NCBI GenBank assembly: GCA_009927485.1
Contig: RFMW01000108.1
Location: 1-38,690, forward strand
Direction of reading: 5' to 3'
From: Sphingobacteriia bacterium
GTDB lineage: Bacteria; Bacteroidota; Bacteroidia; UBA7662
Length of the DNA stretch: 38,690 nucleotides
The position numbers and the translations under genes were made by a program. This document shows, one piece after another, positions 24,480 to 33,162 of the stretch. The first letter of the stretch is position 1, and each line of letters opens with the position of its first letter. Under the pieces are notes generated by a model. That model had not been told where the DNA came from. It saw only the letters and a list, made by a program, of their open reading frames with translations, and searched no databases.

Positions 24480-27400
24480 ATGAATACATCCTTGACTCTC
24501 CTCAACAGCATTCCAAATCGCCTCCCTATGGCCATCAGGGCAATGCTCCTAACGCTGGCCCTGTTGGTATCAGGATCAGCCATTGTCCATGCTCAACCCA
24601 CCCTTTTGGTCGATCCGGCCGGTGCAGGGGGTTTTGAATTGGGTAATTCCTTTGCAGCCAACGGATGGACCGTGTCGAACGGCGCCAACAATCCGTGGAT
24701 TTTGGGTACAGCCAACACGACAGCGCCGTTTGCGGGGAATTCTGCTTATGTTTCAACCGATGGCACCACGCCGGGCTATACAATCACCACAGCCGCCTCC
24801 AATTTCTTTTGGAGAGACATCGTTGTGCCAGCCGGTCAGGAGCGGGTCAATGTCTCTTTTAACTGGCTTTCAGGCGGGGAATCTACATGGGACCTCTGGC
24901 AAGTATTCTTTGTTCCAAACACGGTAACACCTGTTGGGAGTACGACCCATCCTGGTTCAGGCCTCTCTGCGATACCTAGCACACTTCCTGGTGCTGTTTT
25001 TGTTGCGGGTAGCAACCTTCAGACCGCCGCTGTTCAGACATTTACTGGCGCTGCTTATTTGCCTGCAGGTTCCTACCGCCTTGTTTTCCATTGGAAAAAT
25101 GATGGTACTGGCGGAGCAACCCCCGGTGCATCCTTTGATAATATTTCCGTTAGTTCCCAAGCTCCAGCCACCTTCACATCCGTTGCCACTGGTAACTGGA
25201 GCAACCCCGCCACATGGGGCGGTTCAGTCCCAAGCTCGGCAGATAATATCATCGTTGCTGCAGGCCATACTGTAACCATCGATGCAGTTGGTCAGGCCGC
25301 TGGGAATGTTACTGTTGGAGGTACTTTAACTTATGGAGCTACGCCTACTGAATTTCAAGCCTTCAATCTAACGATTGAATCAAGTGGCTTGGTAAATGTG
25401 TTCCAGAGCACAACCGGCAAAACACTGCGTGTAAGCGGGAATCTCGTGAATAATGGACGTCTTAATACACTAGCAAGTTCAACGGCCAACGGTACGTTGA
25501 ACTTCAACGGAACAGCACCTCAAACCGTTTCGGGAACAGGTGTTTGGGGAGGTACCGTTAGTTCAACAACATCAACCAATGAAGTCGGTGTGATTGGTAT
25601 TCTATCGATAACCAATACGTCCACATCCGTACCAAGAGTCAATTATACCATGGGTGGAACTCTCAGGGTTAGAAGCACATTTACGGTGAATGGCGCTGTT
25701 AATTTAAATGGGTCCACATGGATCGCAGGTAATTATGCGGCTATGGGAACACTTACTTTCAGTAATAACGGAGGATTCATTAACGGTACCTACGGTCGTT
25801 GGTACACGAATGCTCAAACAGGTACAACCATCACGGCAGGGGTAGATCCAAGTACTGCTGCGTCATCTTCTCTCAGTTTGTTTCCAATGTTAAATTCAAA
25901 TGGGGTTCCACGATACTGTTGGATAACCAGAACTTCGTCAACGACCACGGGAAATACTGCTGGTGAAATTCGAGTGACTTACACCAACGAGGGAACCGCT
26001 TTAACGGGCAATGCATTTACAGATGGCGCGTACAATGTTAGTAATTATTGGCCCGGGACTTGGAGTATTTCAACAGCAAGCGGGTATGTATATGCCTCCG
26101 GTACCCATACGCTCACCGCAGTCGCTCCCTCACTATTCGCTCCATCGTCTTCGAATGCAAGACTGATGGTCAACGGTGGAACCTTTGTAGGCAACCATCA
26201 AGCTGGAACGGGAACCCCTGGAGCCCAAAGAACTGGTTTAACGACCGCCCAACTCACCTCTACGAATGGATTTGTGATGGGCATTGGAAGTACAGATTTA
26301 TGTTCTCCGTCAGTTGCCGCCATCAACGAAAATTTTGATTCTTACGGAACAGGAAACATGGTGCCATTCTGTTGGGATCGTATTGTTGTAGGATCGGCCT
26401 CTCAAACCATATCGTCCACATCTCCGGCTTCAGGAACTAGAAACATTTGGCAGTCTAGCAGCCCAGGTAACGTTAGTTATGTGGTTTTGCCTCAAATGAC
26501 GGATATGTTGAACGTAAGCAGTGGTAATTATCGTTTGAAATTCAAAGCAAGAACGGCCACAGCATCCGGTCAACTTGCGGTTGGGTACTTTCCTTCGACA
26601 TCGTTGGTTGCATCAAGTTTTGTTTTGATCACCAATGTACCCCTTACCAACATAACCTACGGATCTGAAACGGTTGTTAATATTCCCGCAGGCATTCCTG
26701 CAGGGTCAAGGTTGGCGATTGCCAACCTTGGGGTTAGCACAGAGTCTCATTATTGGGATGATGTTGTTTACGAAGCGTTACCCGCTTGTTTTGAACCAAC
26801 ATCCCCCGTTCTCGCTTCAACAGGAACTTCTGGCATGCAGTTCAATTTCACTGCACCTTCCACAGCACCATCCAATGGTTATGATGTCTATTTCTCTACT
26901 AGTAATGTTGCCCCGACTGCCGGCACTTCGGCAAGCCCAGGTGCTTCGGCATCGGGTACGAGCGGCGCAATTACTGGGTTAACTCCAAATACCGTTTATT
27001 TTGTTTGGATTCGTTCCAATTGCGGTAGCAGTGGTGTTAGTGCCTGGTCTGGTCCTATAGCGTTCCGTACCCAATGCGAAGTGTTTAATTTGCCTTGGTT
27101 TGAGAGTTTTGAAGCAACGCAAGGTACGGTCACTTGTTGGACTGGAAATTTTGCAAGTTCGGGTGGCACCAACGGTTGGCAGTATCTCCGGATGACACCG
27201 GGCGGTTCGGCACCCTCGAACCAAAACCCAGCCCTACCCGATACCCTTGCCATGCGTTTTCCTTCCTATAGCATTACCTCGGGTATTAGTTACAGTCTTA
27301 ACTCGCCTTTGTTCAATCCTTCGACCCAGGCATCGGTCCTTAGCTTTAACTACGCCTACGCAACGTATGCAACCGAAAATGACAGGCTTGAAATTCTTTC

Positions 27401-30400
27401 TTCTGCTGACGGTGGTGCTAACTACAGCAGTCTTGAAATCATGAACGGAGGTCCTACGGGTCCATTAAATACCGGCGGTGTAACCACCACTTCGTTTGTG
27501 CCAACGACCAGTCAATGGGGAACTAAGCGCATGCGCATACCAGCCGGGTCCAATAGAATCTCATTCAAAGGAATTTCAGCATTTGGTAACCATATTTATT
27601 TGGATAACATTAGCATGACTCCTTGTCAGCCCATCAGTTCATCGATCAGTGCCTCCATTTGTCAAGGTCAGACCTATGCCTTTGGGGCTCAAAGTCTGAA
27701 CGCCGCTGGTTCGTACAGCCGTACGGTAACCGCAGCGAATGGTTGCGATTCGGTGATTAACCTAACCCTAAATGTGTTGCCTACGAGTGCAACAGCTCAA
27801 ACAGCTTCCATATGCCAAGGTCAAACTTTTGCATTTGGACAACAAAACCTTATCGGTGCAGGGACCTATACCAGGACCTTGGTGGCTGCGAATGGTTGTG
27901 ACTCTGTCATCACGTTGACCTTGGAGGTCCGGCCTATAGCTACGGGTACCGTAAATGCAAGCATCTGTTCAGGTTCATCGTATGCTTTTGGGCCTCAGTC
28001 TTATTCCACCGCCGGCACATACACCATGACCACGACCGGTTCCAACGGCTGTGACTCTGTAACCACCTTGAATTTGACAATTTTGGCATTGCCAACCGCT
28101 ACGGTTAACCAAACCGTTCCCTATGGTGGGTCCTTCACGGTCTGCGGACAGGTTTACAATGCGTCCGGTACCTATACCAAAGTATGTTCGGGAGCTGCCT
28201 TGAATGGTTGTGATTCGATTGTCACTTTGAACCTAACGGTTCAATTGCCTCCTGCGGTTGTGATTTCGAACGCCAATGTTTGTCAAGGCGATACGGTCAT
28301 TGTACCAGTCTCTTTGCTGCGGGCAAACGGTGTTGGAGCGATCTCCTTGGCGATTAATTACGATGCAGCGAATTATACTTTCGTTGATGCTGTGAATATC
28401 AATTCAAACATTTCAACCGTTCTGGTGAATGCAAGCGTATTCAACGGTGTTAGCCAAGTGCGCGCGGGATGGTATGCCACCTCGAATCCTGTTAACCTGA
28501 ATGGAACTTTGTTTGGGCTTCGGTTTGTGGCCCCCAATGCCCCAGGCAGCAGCTCGCTTTCCTTTGATTTGTTGACGCCTGGCAATTGTGAAATTGCTGA
28601 TTTTGACGCCATTCCTTTGCCCGATGTTGGATTTACAGGAGGTCAAATTTCTGTAACTGCTGAGTTGAATACCGCGATTAGCGCAAGTATTTGCTCTGGC
28701 TCATCGTATACGTTTGGTGCACAGACTTTGACTGCGCCAGGTATTTACAATCGCACCCTTGTTTCATCCACGGGTTGTGATTCGATTATCACCCTCAACC
28801 TGGACGTTCTTTCCCATAGCTCTGCCAGCATTTCGGCCTCCATCTGTCAGGGTTCCACCTTTGCATTTGGTTCGCAAAACGTATCGGTTGCAGGTACCTA
28901 CACCCGGACCATTCCGGCGTCCAATGGTTGTGACTCGGTCATTACCCTTAATCTGGAGGTTCGTCCTCTGTTGAATTCCACATCGAGTGCCTCCATCTGT
29001 CAAGGTTCAACCTATACATGGGGAGGAACATCCTATACAGTCGCTGGCACCTATACCCAGACCGCGGTTGGTTCCAATGGTTGCGATTCGACTGCGACGT
29101 TGGTATTGACCACAAGGCCGGTTGCCACCTCAATCGTTACTCAATCCGTTCCGTTTGGAGGTAGCATTACCGTGTGCGGTCAGGTATACAATACCAGTGG
29201 TACGTTCACCAAAGTATGTGCGGGTGCTGCAGTTAATGGTTGCGATTCCGTGGTTACGATCAATTTAACCGTTTTGCCCCAATGCGTTTCTCCATCTGCC
29301 TTGGTAGTTTCCTCGATAACTACCTCCGGTGCGTCTTTTGCATGGACTGCGGGTAGTACCGAGACCGCCTGGGAAATCTCAATCCAAACCACAACAGGAA
29401 CGCCCACAGGCAATGGAACCTCGATCACCACGAATCCTTATGTAGCTACTGGTCTTGCCTCCAATACCTTGTACAGAGTTTACCTACGTTCGGTATGCAG
29501 CCCAGCAGATAAATCCCTTTGGATAGGACCGATTAGCTTCAGGACGCTTTGCAATGTGTTTACGTTGCCGCTCTTTGAAAGCTTTGAAACAGCTCAGGGA
29601 ACCAGTTCCTGTTGGTCTGGCAATTTTGCTGCTGGTAGCACCCCGGGTTGGCAATTGGTTCGCTTGACCGCTGGTTCAGCTCCATCCAACCAGACCCCAG
29701 CTCTCCCAGATACGTTGGCAATGCGAATTCCATTTTACGCTATCGAATCCGGATCGTTTAGTTTAAATACCCCCGCATTTACCCCGAATCCAATTGGAGC
29801 TGTTTTGACATTCAATTATGCCTATGCCGCTTATTCAGCTGTGGAAATTGATAAACTTGAAATCATGGCCTCCACCGATGGCGGCGCAACCTATACCAGT
29901 CTTGAAATCATGAACGGTGGCCCCAGCGGCCCTCTGAATACGGGTGGTACAACGACCGCTTCCTTTGTTCCGACTTCGGCCCAATGGGGTCTGAAGACCG
30001 TCAATCTTCCCGCGAATACCAACCGAGTCTCCTTCAAGGGTATTTCGGAATACGGTAACAACTTGTACCTTGATAATATCCGTGTTGCGAATCCTCCGCC
30101 TTGTTCAGCTCCTACTGCCCCTGCGGTGGTGGCGAACAGCGTGGGTTCCTCAACGGCCTCCATTTCTTGGACCGCTCCAGCTTCGGCTCCAGCTAATGGT
30201 TATCAGTTGTTTGTGAGCACTTCAACGACGGCACCAGATGCCGCCTCAGTTCCAACTCGTAGCTCCTCTGCATCGCCAGCGGCTTTGACAGGCTTGGCTC
30301 CGTTAACTACCTACAATGTTTGGGTTCGTTCGTCATGTGCAATCGGAACCTCCTCATGGGTTGGACCAGTTTCCTTCACCACAACTTGTTTGGAGTCCAA

Positions 30401-32054
30401 TATTCCGACCTCTGAGAATTTCGATTCTTATGTAGCCACCGGTGGAACTGCCAATACCGGAACTGCGGTTCCTCCATGTTGGTCACGTGCTAACGGTACC
30501 TCGACAAGTTCGGCTTGGAGAGTCTTCGCGCTTACTGGCTCCAATATTGGAAGCACTTCCGGTGACAATATTTTGGCCTCGTTCCCAACCGTGACAACAG
30601 CGAAGAACGATTGGGCCTTCACCACCGGTTACAACTTGGTGGGCGGAACAACCTACACGCTCCGTTTCAAAGTGCGTGCGCCAGGTAACGGTCCTAATCG
30701 TGAGCGCTTGGGTATTTACCTTGCGAATGCTCGTACTTCTACTGCGATGCTTGCAGGCCCTCGCATCTTCAATGATTCCTTGTTGCAAGCTTCAGGTTGG
30801 CAGTCCAAAACTGCTCGTTTGACTCCTACGGCCTCCGGTGTTTACTACCTTGGTATCCGTGCTTATTCCGTAGCCAATGCAGGGTATATCGGTATCGATG
30901 ATTGGTCACTAGAAGTAACGACCAGCGAAATTGCTGGTACGTTGAAATACCAAGGCGGTGCCTCGGTATTGGATAACAGCACAGTTACTTTGAGTGGGGC
31001 CGTTTCAGCATCTGCGACGACAACGGCTTCCGGTGCATTTGCCTTCACAGGTCTTGGCAATGGCGCCGTGACCCTCACTGCAAGCACCAACAAAGCTTGG
31101 GGTGGAATTACCGCCACTGACGCCTTGGCAACCACTCGTCACTACCAAGGCATTGGTTTGGTCAGCGGTTTGAATCTTGCCGCAGCAGACGTGAACCTGA
31201 GCGCCTTGGTCAATGCAACCGATGCCTTGATGATTATCAACCGTTACAACGGAACGCGTAACAATTTCCCTGCCGGCGATTGGAAATTTGAATCGAAGAA
31301 TTTCAACTTGAATCTTAGCGAAATCACCACGGATCTCTTTGGTATTGCCATCGGTGACGTCAACAATTCCTACTCTCCTGCAGCGGGTCGTCAATTCATC
31401 GGTCTGAACCTTGCTGAGGGTGGCGTTCAATCCATCAGCGATGAAAACTGGATGGACGTGCGTGTTGATCGTGCTTTGGAAATGGGTGCCTTGTCGTTGG
31501 CACTTGATATCCCAAGCGGTGTTCGTATAGAACAAGTGGTTTCCAACTTGGAGGGTGGTCGCTTTGACTACAATGTGCACAACGGTCAATTGCGCCTTAC
31601 ATGGTTTGATGTGGCCGGTGTGAAGTTGGTTGCTGGTCAGTCCTTGTTCCGTATGCGTATTGCCTCGGATCGTTCGGTCGCCGTGAGCGATTGGACCGTA
31701 GCAGAAGGTTCAGAGATTGCTGACCCATTGGCCCAAGTCATGGAAATGGTGGGTCTGCGCATGCCTTCGCTTCGTGGGCTTCAGGCTGACCTCGTGGCCA
31801 CTGTTTATCCGAACCCAACACAGGGCATGAGTTCGGTTCGTTTGAACCTGCCAGCGGCTGGTGAGTTGAAACTCCGCTTGGTGGATGTTTTGGGCAAGGT
31901 GGTGATGAGCCAGACGGTCACAAGCCAGGCCTTGAATACCGAATTGCCTGTGGATATGAGCTCTTTGGCGGCCGGCCGTTACGAGCTTCAAATTGAGCTG
32001 AATGCCGGTGGACGCAATTACCGCACCCACCTCCCAGTTCAACGCAGAGATTAA
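24480..32054 (+). CDS. Giant multidomain T9SS-secreted protein with cohesin-like and dockerin-like modules
   Basis: This 2524-residue protein is predicted to be exported by Sec and then by type IX secretion. The order, with rough residues: signal peptide (1-38, cut at VHA/Q), an N-terminal jelly-roll (40-228), a G8-like/beta-helix region beginning GNWSNPATWGG (232-605), a MAM-like domain (613-768), FN3 (770-866), MAM (866-1049), four Cys repeats (1050-1256), a cohesin-like domain (1257-1393), four more repeats (1396-1600), FN3 (1601-1690), MAM (1691-1874), FN3 (1875-1970), a MAM-like domain (1970-2149), a CnaB-like segment, a dockerin-like segment (2208-2300), a second cohesin-like domain (2306-2435) and a Por sorting tail from VYPNPTQG (about 2441). 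No enzyme motif is seen, so an adhesive or scaffold role is likely. Domain names rest on eye recognition. Codon use shifts toward CGT/CGC arginines near residue 2050. Confidence 0.93.
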   Translation: MNTSLTLLNSIPNRLPMAIRAMLLTLALLVSGSAIVHAQPTLLVDPAGAGGFELGNSFAANGWTVSNGANNPWILGTANTTAPFAGNSAYVSTDGTTPGYTITTAASNFFWRDIVVPAGQERVNVSFNWLSGGESTWDLWQVFFVPNTVTPVGSTTHPGSGLSAIPSTLPGAVFVAGSNLQTAAVQTFTGAAYLPAGSYRLVFHWKNDGTGGATPGASFDNISVSSQAPATFTSVATGNWSNPATWGGSVPSSADNIIVAAGHTVTIDAVGQAAGNVTVGGTLTYGATPTEFQAFNLTIESSGLVNVFQSTTGKTLRVSGNLVNNGRLNTLASSTANGTLNFNGTAPQTVSGTGVWGGTVSSTTSTNEVGVIGILSITNTSTSVPRVNYTMGGTLRVRSTFTVNGAVNLNGSTWIAGNYAAMGTLTFSNNGGFINGTYGRWYTNAQTGTTITAGVDPSTAASSSLSLFPMLNSNGVPRYCWITRTSSTTTGNTAGEIRVTYTNEGTALTGNAFTDGAYNVSNYWPGTWSISTASGYVYASGTHTLTAVAPSLFAPSSSNARLMVNGGTFVGNHQAGTGTPGAQRTGLTTAQLTSTNGFVMGIGSTDLCSPSVAAINENFDSYGTGNMVPFCWDRIVVGSASQTISSTSPASGTRNIWQSSSPGNVSYVVLPQMTDMLNVSSGNYRLKFKARTATASGQLAVGYFPSTSLVASSFVLITNVPLTNITYGSETVVNIPAGIPAGSRLAIANLGVSTESHYWDDVVYEALPACFEPTSPVLASTGTSGMQFNFTAPSTAPSNGYDVYFSTSNVAPTAGTSASPGASASGTSGAITGLTPNTVYFVWIRSNCGSSGVSAWSGPIAFRTQCEVFNLPWFESFEATQGTVTCWTGNFASSGGTNGWQYLRMTPGGSAPSNQNPALPDTLAMRFPSYSITSGISYSLNSPLFNPSTQASVLSFNYAYATYATENDRLEILSSADGGANYSSLEIMNGGPTGPLNTGGVTTTSFVPTTSQWGTKRMRIPAGSNRISFKGISAFGNHIYLDNISMTPCQPISSSISASICQGQTYAFGAQSLNAAGSYSRTVTAANGCDSVINLTLNVLPTSATAQTASICQGQTFAFGQQNLIGAGTYTRTLVAANGCDSVITLTLEVRPIATGTVNASICSGSSYAFGPQSYSTAGTYTMTTTGSNGCDSVTTLNLTILALPTATVNQTVPYGGSFTVCGQVYNASGTYTKVCSGAALNGCDSIVTLNLTVQLPPAVVISNANVCQGDTVIVPVSLLRANGVGAISLAINYDAANYTFVDAVNINSNISTVLVNASVFNGVSQVRAGWYATSNPVNLNGTLFGLRFVAPNAPGSSSLSFDLLTPGNCEIADFDAIPLPDVGFTGGQISVTAELNTAISASICSGSSYTFGAQTLTAPGIYNRTLVSSTGCDSIITLNLDVLSHSSASISASICQGSTFAFGSQNVSVAGTYTRTIPASNGCDSVITLNLEVRPLLNSTSSASICQGSTYTWGGTSYTVAGTYTQTAVGSNGCDSTATLVLTTRPVATSIVTQSVPFGGSITVCGQVYNTSGTFTKVCAGAAVNGCDSVVTINLTVLPQCVSPSALVVSSITTSGASFAWTAGSTETAWEISIQTTTGTPTGNGTSITTNPYVATGLASNTLYRVYLRSVCSPADKSLWIGPISFRTLCNVFTLPLFESFETAQGTSSCWSGNFAAGSTPGWQLVRLTAGSAPSNQTPALPDTLAMRIPFYAIESGSFSLNTPAFTPNPIGAVLTFNYAYAAYSAVEIDKLEIMASTDGGATYTSLEIMNGGPSGPLNTGGTTTASFVPTSAQWGLKTVNLPANTNRVSFKGISEYGNNLYLDNIRVANPPPCSAPTAPAVVANSVGSSTASISWTAPASAPANGYQLFVSTSTTAPDAASVPTRSSSASPAALTGLAPLTTYNVWVRSSCAIGTSSWVGPVSFTTTCLESNIPTSENFDSYVATGGTANTGTAVPPCWSRANGTSTSSAWRVFALTGSNIGSTSGDNILASFPTVTTAKNDWAFTTGYNLVGGTTYTLRFKVRAPGNGPNRERLGIYLANARTSTAMLAGPRIFNDSLLQASGWQSKTARLTPTASGVYYLGIRAYSVANAGYIGIDDWSLEVTTSEIAGTLKYQGGASVLDNSTVTLSGAVSASATTTASGAFAFTGLGNGAVTLTASTNKAWGGITATDALATTRHYQGIGLVSGLNLAAADVNLSALVNATDALMIINRYNGTRNNFPAGDWKFESKNFNLNLSEITTDLFGIAIGDVNNSYSPAAGRQFIGLNLAEGGVQSISDENWMDVRVDRALEMGALSLALDIPSGVRIEQVVSNLEGGRFDYNVHNGQLRLTWFDVAGVKLVAGQSLFRMRIASDRSVAVSDWTVAEGSEIADPLAQVMEMVGLRMPSLRGLQADLVATVYPNPTQGMSSVRLNLPAAGELKLRLVDVLGKVVMSQTVTSQALNTELPVDMSSLAAGRYELQIELNAGGRNYRTHLPVQRRD
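27627..28247 (+). repeat. First block of four cysteine-containing protein repeats
   Basis: Three units share a pattern of ASICxGxxYAFG, a variable turn, GTYxRT, then NGCDSVxTLxLxV. The fourth is a variant with VCGQVYNASGTYTKVC before NGCDS. Anchor codons (the I of ICQG or V of VCGQ) start at 27657, 27810, 27963 and 28140, giving periods of 51, 51 and 59 residues. Repeats of this NGCDS type are common in Bacteroidota secreted proteins. Confidence 0.9.
28248..28658 (+). other. Cohesin-like domain 1 within the giant protein
   Basis: The segment begins PPAVVISNANVCQGDTVIVPV and continues with GAISLAINYDAANYTFVDAV, then GTLFGLRFVAPNAPGSSSLSF and a closing TGGQISV. This follows the cohesin pattern of a VPV strand, a G-xx-SLxxxYD strand and a late F-strand. 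Cohesins and related carbohydrate-binding sandwiches can look alike, so this is a fold-level call. Confidence 0.6.
28662..29279 (+). repeat. Second block of four cysteine-containing protein repeats
   Basis: This block has the same order as the first: three ICxG units and then one VCGQ variant. The anchor codons start at 28689, 28842, 28995 and 29172, again giving periods of 51, 51 and 59 residues. The two blocks are offset by 1032 nt and flank the cohesin-like domain. Confidence 0.9.
31101..31380 (+). other. Dockerin-like segment within the giant protein
   Basis: The core reads AADVNLSALVNATDALMIINRYNG, with D-x-N-x-S-x-x-x-N-x-x-D in the calcium-loop register of type I dockerins, followed by a hydrophobic helix. 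An ITATDALATTRHYQG stretch before it and FGIAIGDVNNSYSP after it look like the flanking halves. The first loop deviates from the canonical D-x-N-x-D pattern. Confidence 0.65.
31395..31790 (+). other. Cohesin-like domain 2 within the giant protein
   Basis: The segment contains MGALSLALDIPSGVRIEQV, then GQLRLTWFDVAGVKLVAGQSLFRMRIAS. This is the same strand order as the first cohesin-like domain, with a G-xx-SLxLDxP strand in place of SLxxxYD. It lies directly between the dockerin-like segment and the sorting tail. Confidence 0.5.
31797..32051 (+). other. T9SS type A sorting domain (Por secretion tail)
   Basis: The C-terminal 85 residues start at VYPNPTQG and continue with GELKLRLVDVLGKVV, SSLAAGRYELQIE and a final basic HLPVQRR. 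This is the standard type A T9SS sorting domain, which is removed when the substrate is released or attached at the cell surface. Confidence 0.93.
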
Positions 32055-32094
32055 TCTGCTGAACCGCGAGCATTAGGGTTTTGTCTGAATGTTA

Positions 32095-32124
32095 CACAAA
32101 GCCACCCGAAAGGGTGGCTTTGTG
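32095..32124 (+). terminator. Strong intrinsic terminator after the giant protein gene
   Basis: A 13-bp perfect stem (CACAAAGCCACCC / GGGTGGCTTTGTG) closes on a GAAA tetraloop, about 40 nt after the stop codon. The T-tract that follows is weak (CGTTTATGGTTAT), but the stem is long and GC-rich. Confidence 0.8.
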
Positions 32125-32147
32125 CGTTTATGGTTATAACTTTGGGT

Positions 32148-32285
32148 ATGCGGAAAATTTGGTTTGCTTTGCTAGCACTAGGTTTGCTAGGGGCATCCTG
32201 CCACCGAAAATGCCCAGCCTACGCTCAACAGGATGGAATTAACCACGGTAAGGCAGTCGTTGCTGCACAAGGTTCCAAGGCTTAG
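32148..32285 (+). CDS. Small lipoprotein of the CPAY type (not in the ORF track)
   Basis: A 45-residue ORF below the track's length limit: M-R-K-I-W, a hydrophobic stretch FALLALGLLGAS, Cys18, then CHRKCPAYAQQDG and a short polar tail ending at TAG. The region before Cys18 fits a lipoprotein signal, though Gly at -3 is less usual. The CPAY motif right after the lipid-anchored cysteine is one I associate with tiny Bacteroidota outer-membrane lipoproteins of unknown function. It ends just before the outer-membrane protein gene, with which it is probably coupled. The 53-nt overlap with the track's start of that next gene is avoided if the next gene starts at TTG 32293. Confidence 0.65.
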   Translation: MRKIWFALLALGLLGASCHRKCPAYAQQDGINHGKAVVAAQGSKA

Positions 32286-32292
32286 ACACCTT

Positions 32293-33093
32293 TTGATTAG
32301 AAGGTTAGGGCTTGGGTTCTTGGGTGCTTTATGGTGCCTCGGACTCACCGGTATTGTTAAAGGCCAGAGTACCGAATATTACGGGAATTTTGATTGGGAA
32401 CAGCGCAATGCGGGTTCTTTGCCCACCTTCTACACGGCTTACAGCCTGGGTGGTGGTTTGCATACCGCAGGCTGGTGGTTAGGCGGCAAAAGCATTCAAA
32501 ACAGAACTTTTGCGACAGAATCTCATTGGGAAGCCACGTTGTTCCGTTGGAAACACCCCCGGGCTTTCAAAACCCAGGTGAATCCGGAGGATCAAAACTC
32601 CACCTATACCCCGGGATTACTGCACGAGACCTTCACTTTGAATCTTGGTTGGGGCACATCGTACCTGTGGATGGAGAAGGGCATGAACCATGGCGTTGAA
32701 TTAAGAGGAACATGGTCCGGTGGCCTGGCTATGGGGATGCTCAAACCGGTGTATTTGCAAATTATTTATCCCAACGAGGATCCTAACACTTCCAAGGATC
32801 AGCCTTTCATAGAGAAGGCTGAGGCGTATGATCCCGAAAAGCATAACACATCCAATATTGCCAAGGCCTCTCCTTGGTTCAAAGGTGTGGGTGATTTGCG
32901 GATCATACCGGGAATATATGTCAAAGGTGGATTATCCGCCGAATGGGGTAAGCAAAGCCGTTCACCGCAATGGGTCGAATTGGGTGTCATGGCGGGGGTG
33001 TTCCCCAAGCCATTGCCAACGATGGCGTGGGTGGAGAACAAGCCCTATTTGCTGAGTCTTTATCTGGCCTATCAATTCGGTCGTCGAAAATAA
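32293..33093 (+). CDS. Predicted outer-membrane protein of unknown function
   Basis: I do not recognise the family precisely. From the TTG at 32293 the product is 266 residues, with a signal peptide (MIRRLGLGFLGALWCLGLTGIVKGQ) and a mature part of alternating aromatic and polar strands (STEYYGNFDWEQRN, TAYSLGGGLHTAGWWLGGKS, LLSLYLAYQFGRRK at the C-terminus). This resembles small Bacteroidota beta-barrels. The ORF track's ATG at 32233 would add 20 residues and overlap the small lipoprotein gene; the TTG start leaves a 7-nt gap and a better signal peptide, so I prefer it. A role together with the CPAY lipoprotein is a guess from adjacency. Confidence 0.7.
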   Translation: MIRRLGLGFLGALWCLGLTGIVKGQSTEYYGNFDWEQRNAGSLPTFYTAYSLGGGLHTAGWWLGGKSIQNRTFATESHWEATLFRWKHPRAFKTQVNPEDQNSTYTPGLLHETFTLNLGWGTSYLWMEKGMNHGVELRGTWSGGLAMGMLKPVYLQIIYPNEDPNTSKDQPFIEKAEAYDPEKHNTSNIAKASPWFKGVGDLRIIPGIYVKGGLSAEWGKQSRSPQWVELGVMAGVFPKPLPTMAWVENKPYLLSLYLAYQFGRRK

Positions 33094-33124
33094 TTAAGGG
33101 CCGATCAGGCGCTCCATGATTGAC

Positions 33125-33154
33125 TTCGGGGTTGGTGGATCGGCTGTACTTTTG
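33125..33154 (+). promoter_or_regulatory. Promoter of the lipA group (TTCG-N18-TACTTTTG)
   Basis: TACTTTTG at 33147-33154 matches TAnnTTTG exactly, with TTCG 18 bp upstream. The ATG at 33163 lies 8 nt after the -7 element, so the transcript would be almost leaderless. The GTG proposed by the ORF track (33154) sits inside the -7 element and would not be transcribed from this promoter. Confidence 0.5.
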
Positions 33155-33162
33155 TGAGCAAT

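Noticed and set aside
27627-29279. Regular repeats that could suggest a CRISPR array or satellite DNA
   Set aside because: The repetition is at protein level in an open frame, with 153- and 177-nt periods and strongly diverged third codon positions; there are no identical short DNA repeats with unique spacers.
31005-31589. 194-aa minus-strand ORF inside the giant gene
   Set aside because: It mirrors the dockerin/cohesin region and its translation shows no family pattern; codon bias of the plus strand creates stop-free antisense frames here.
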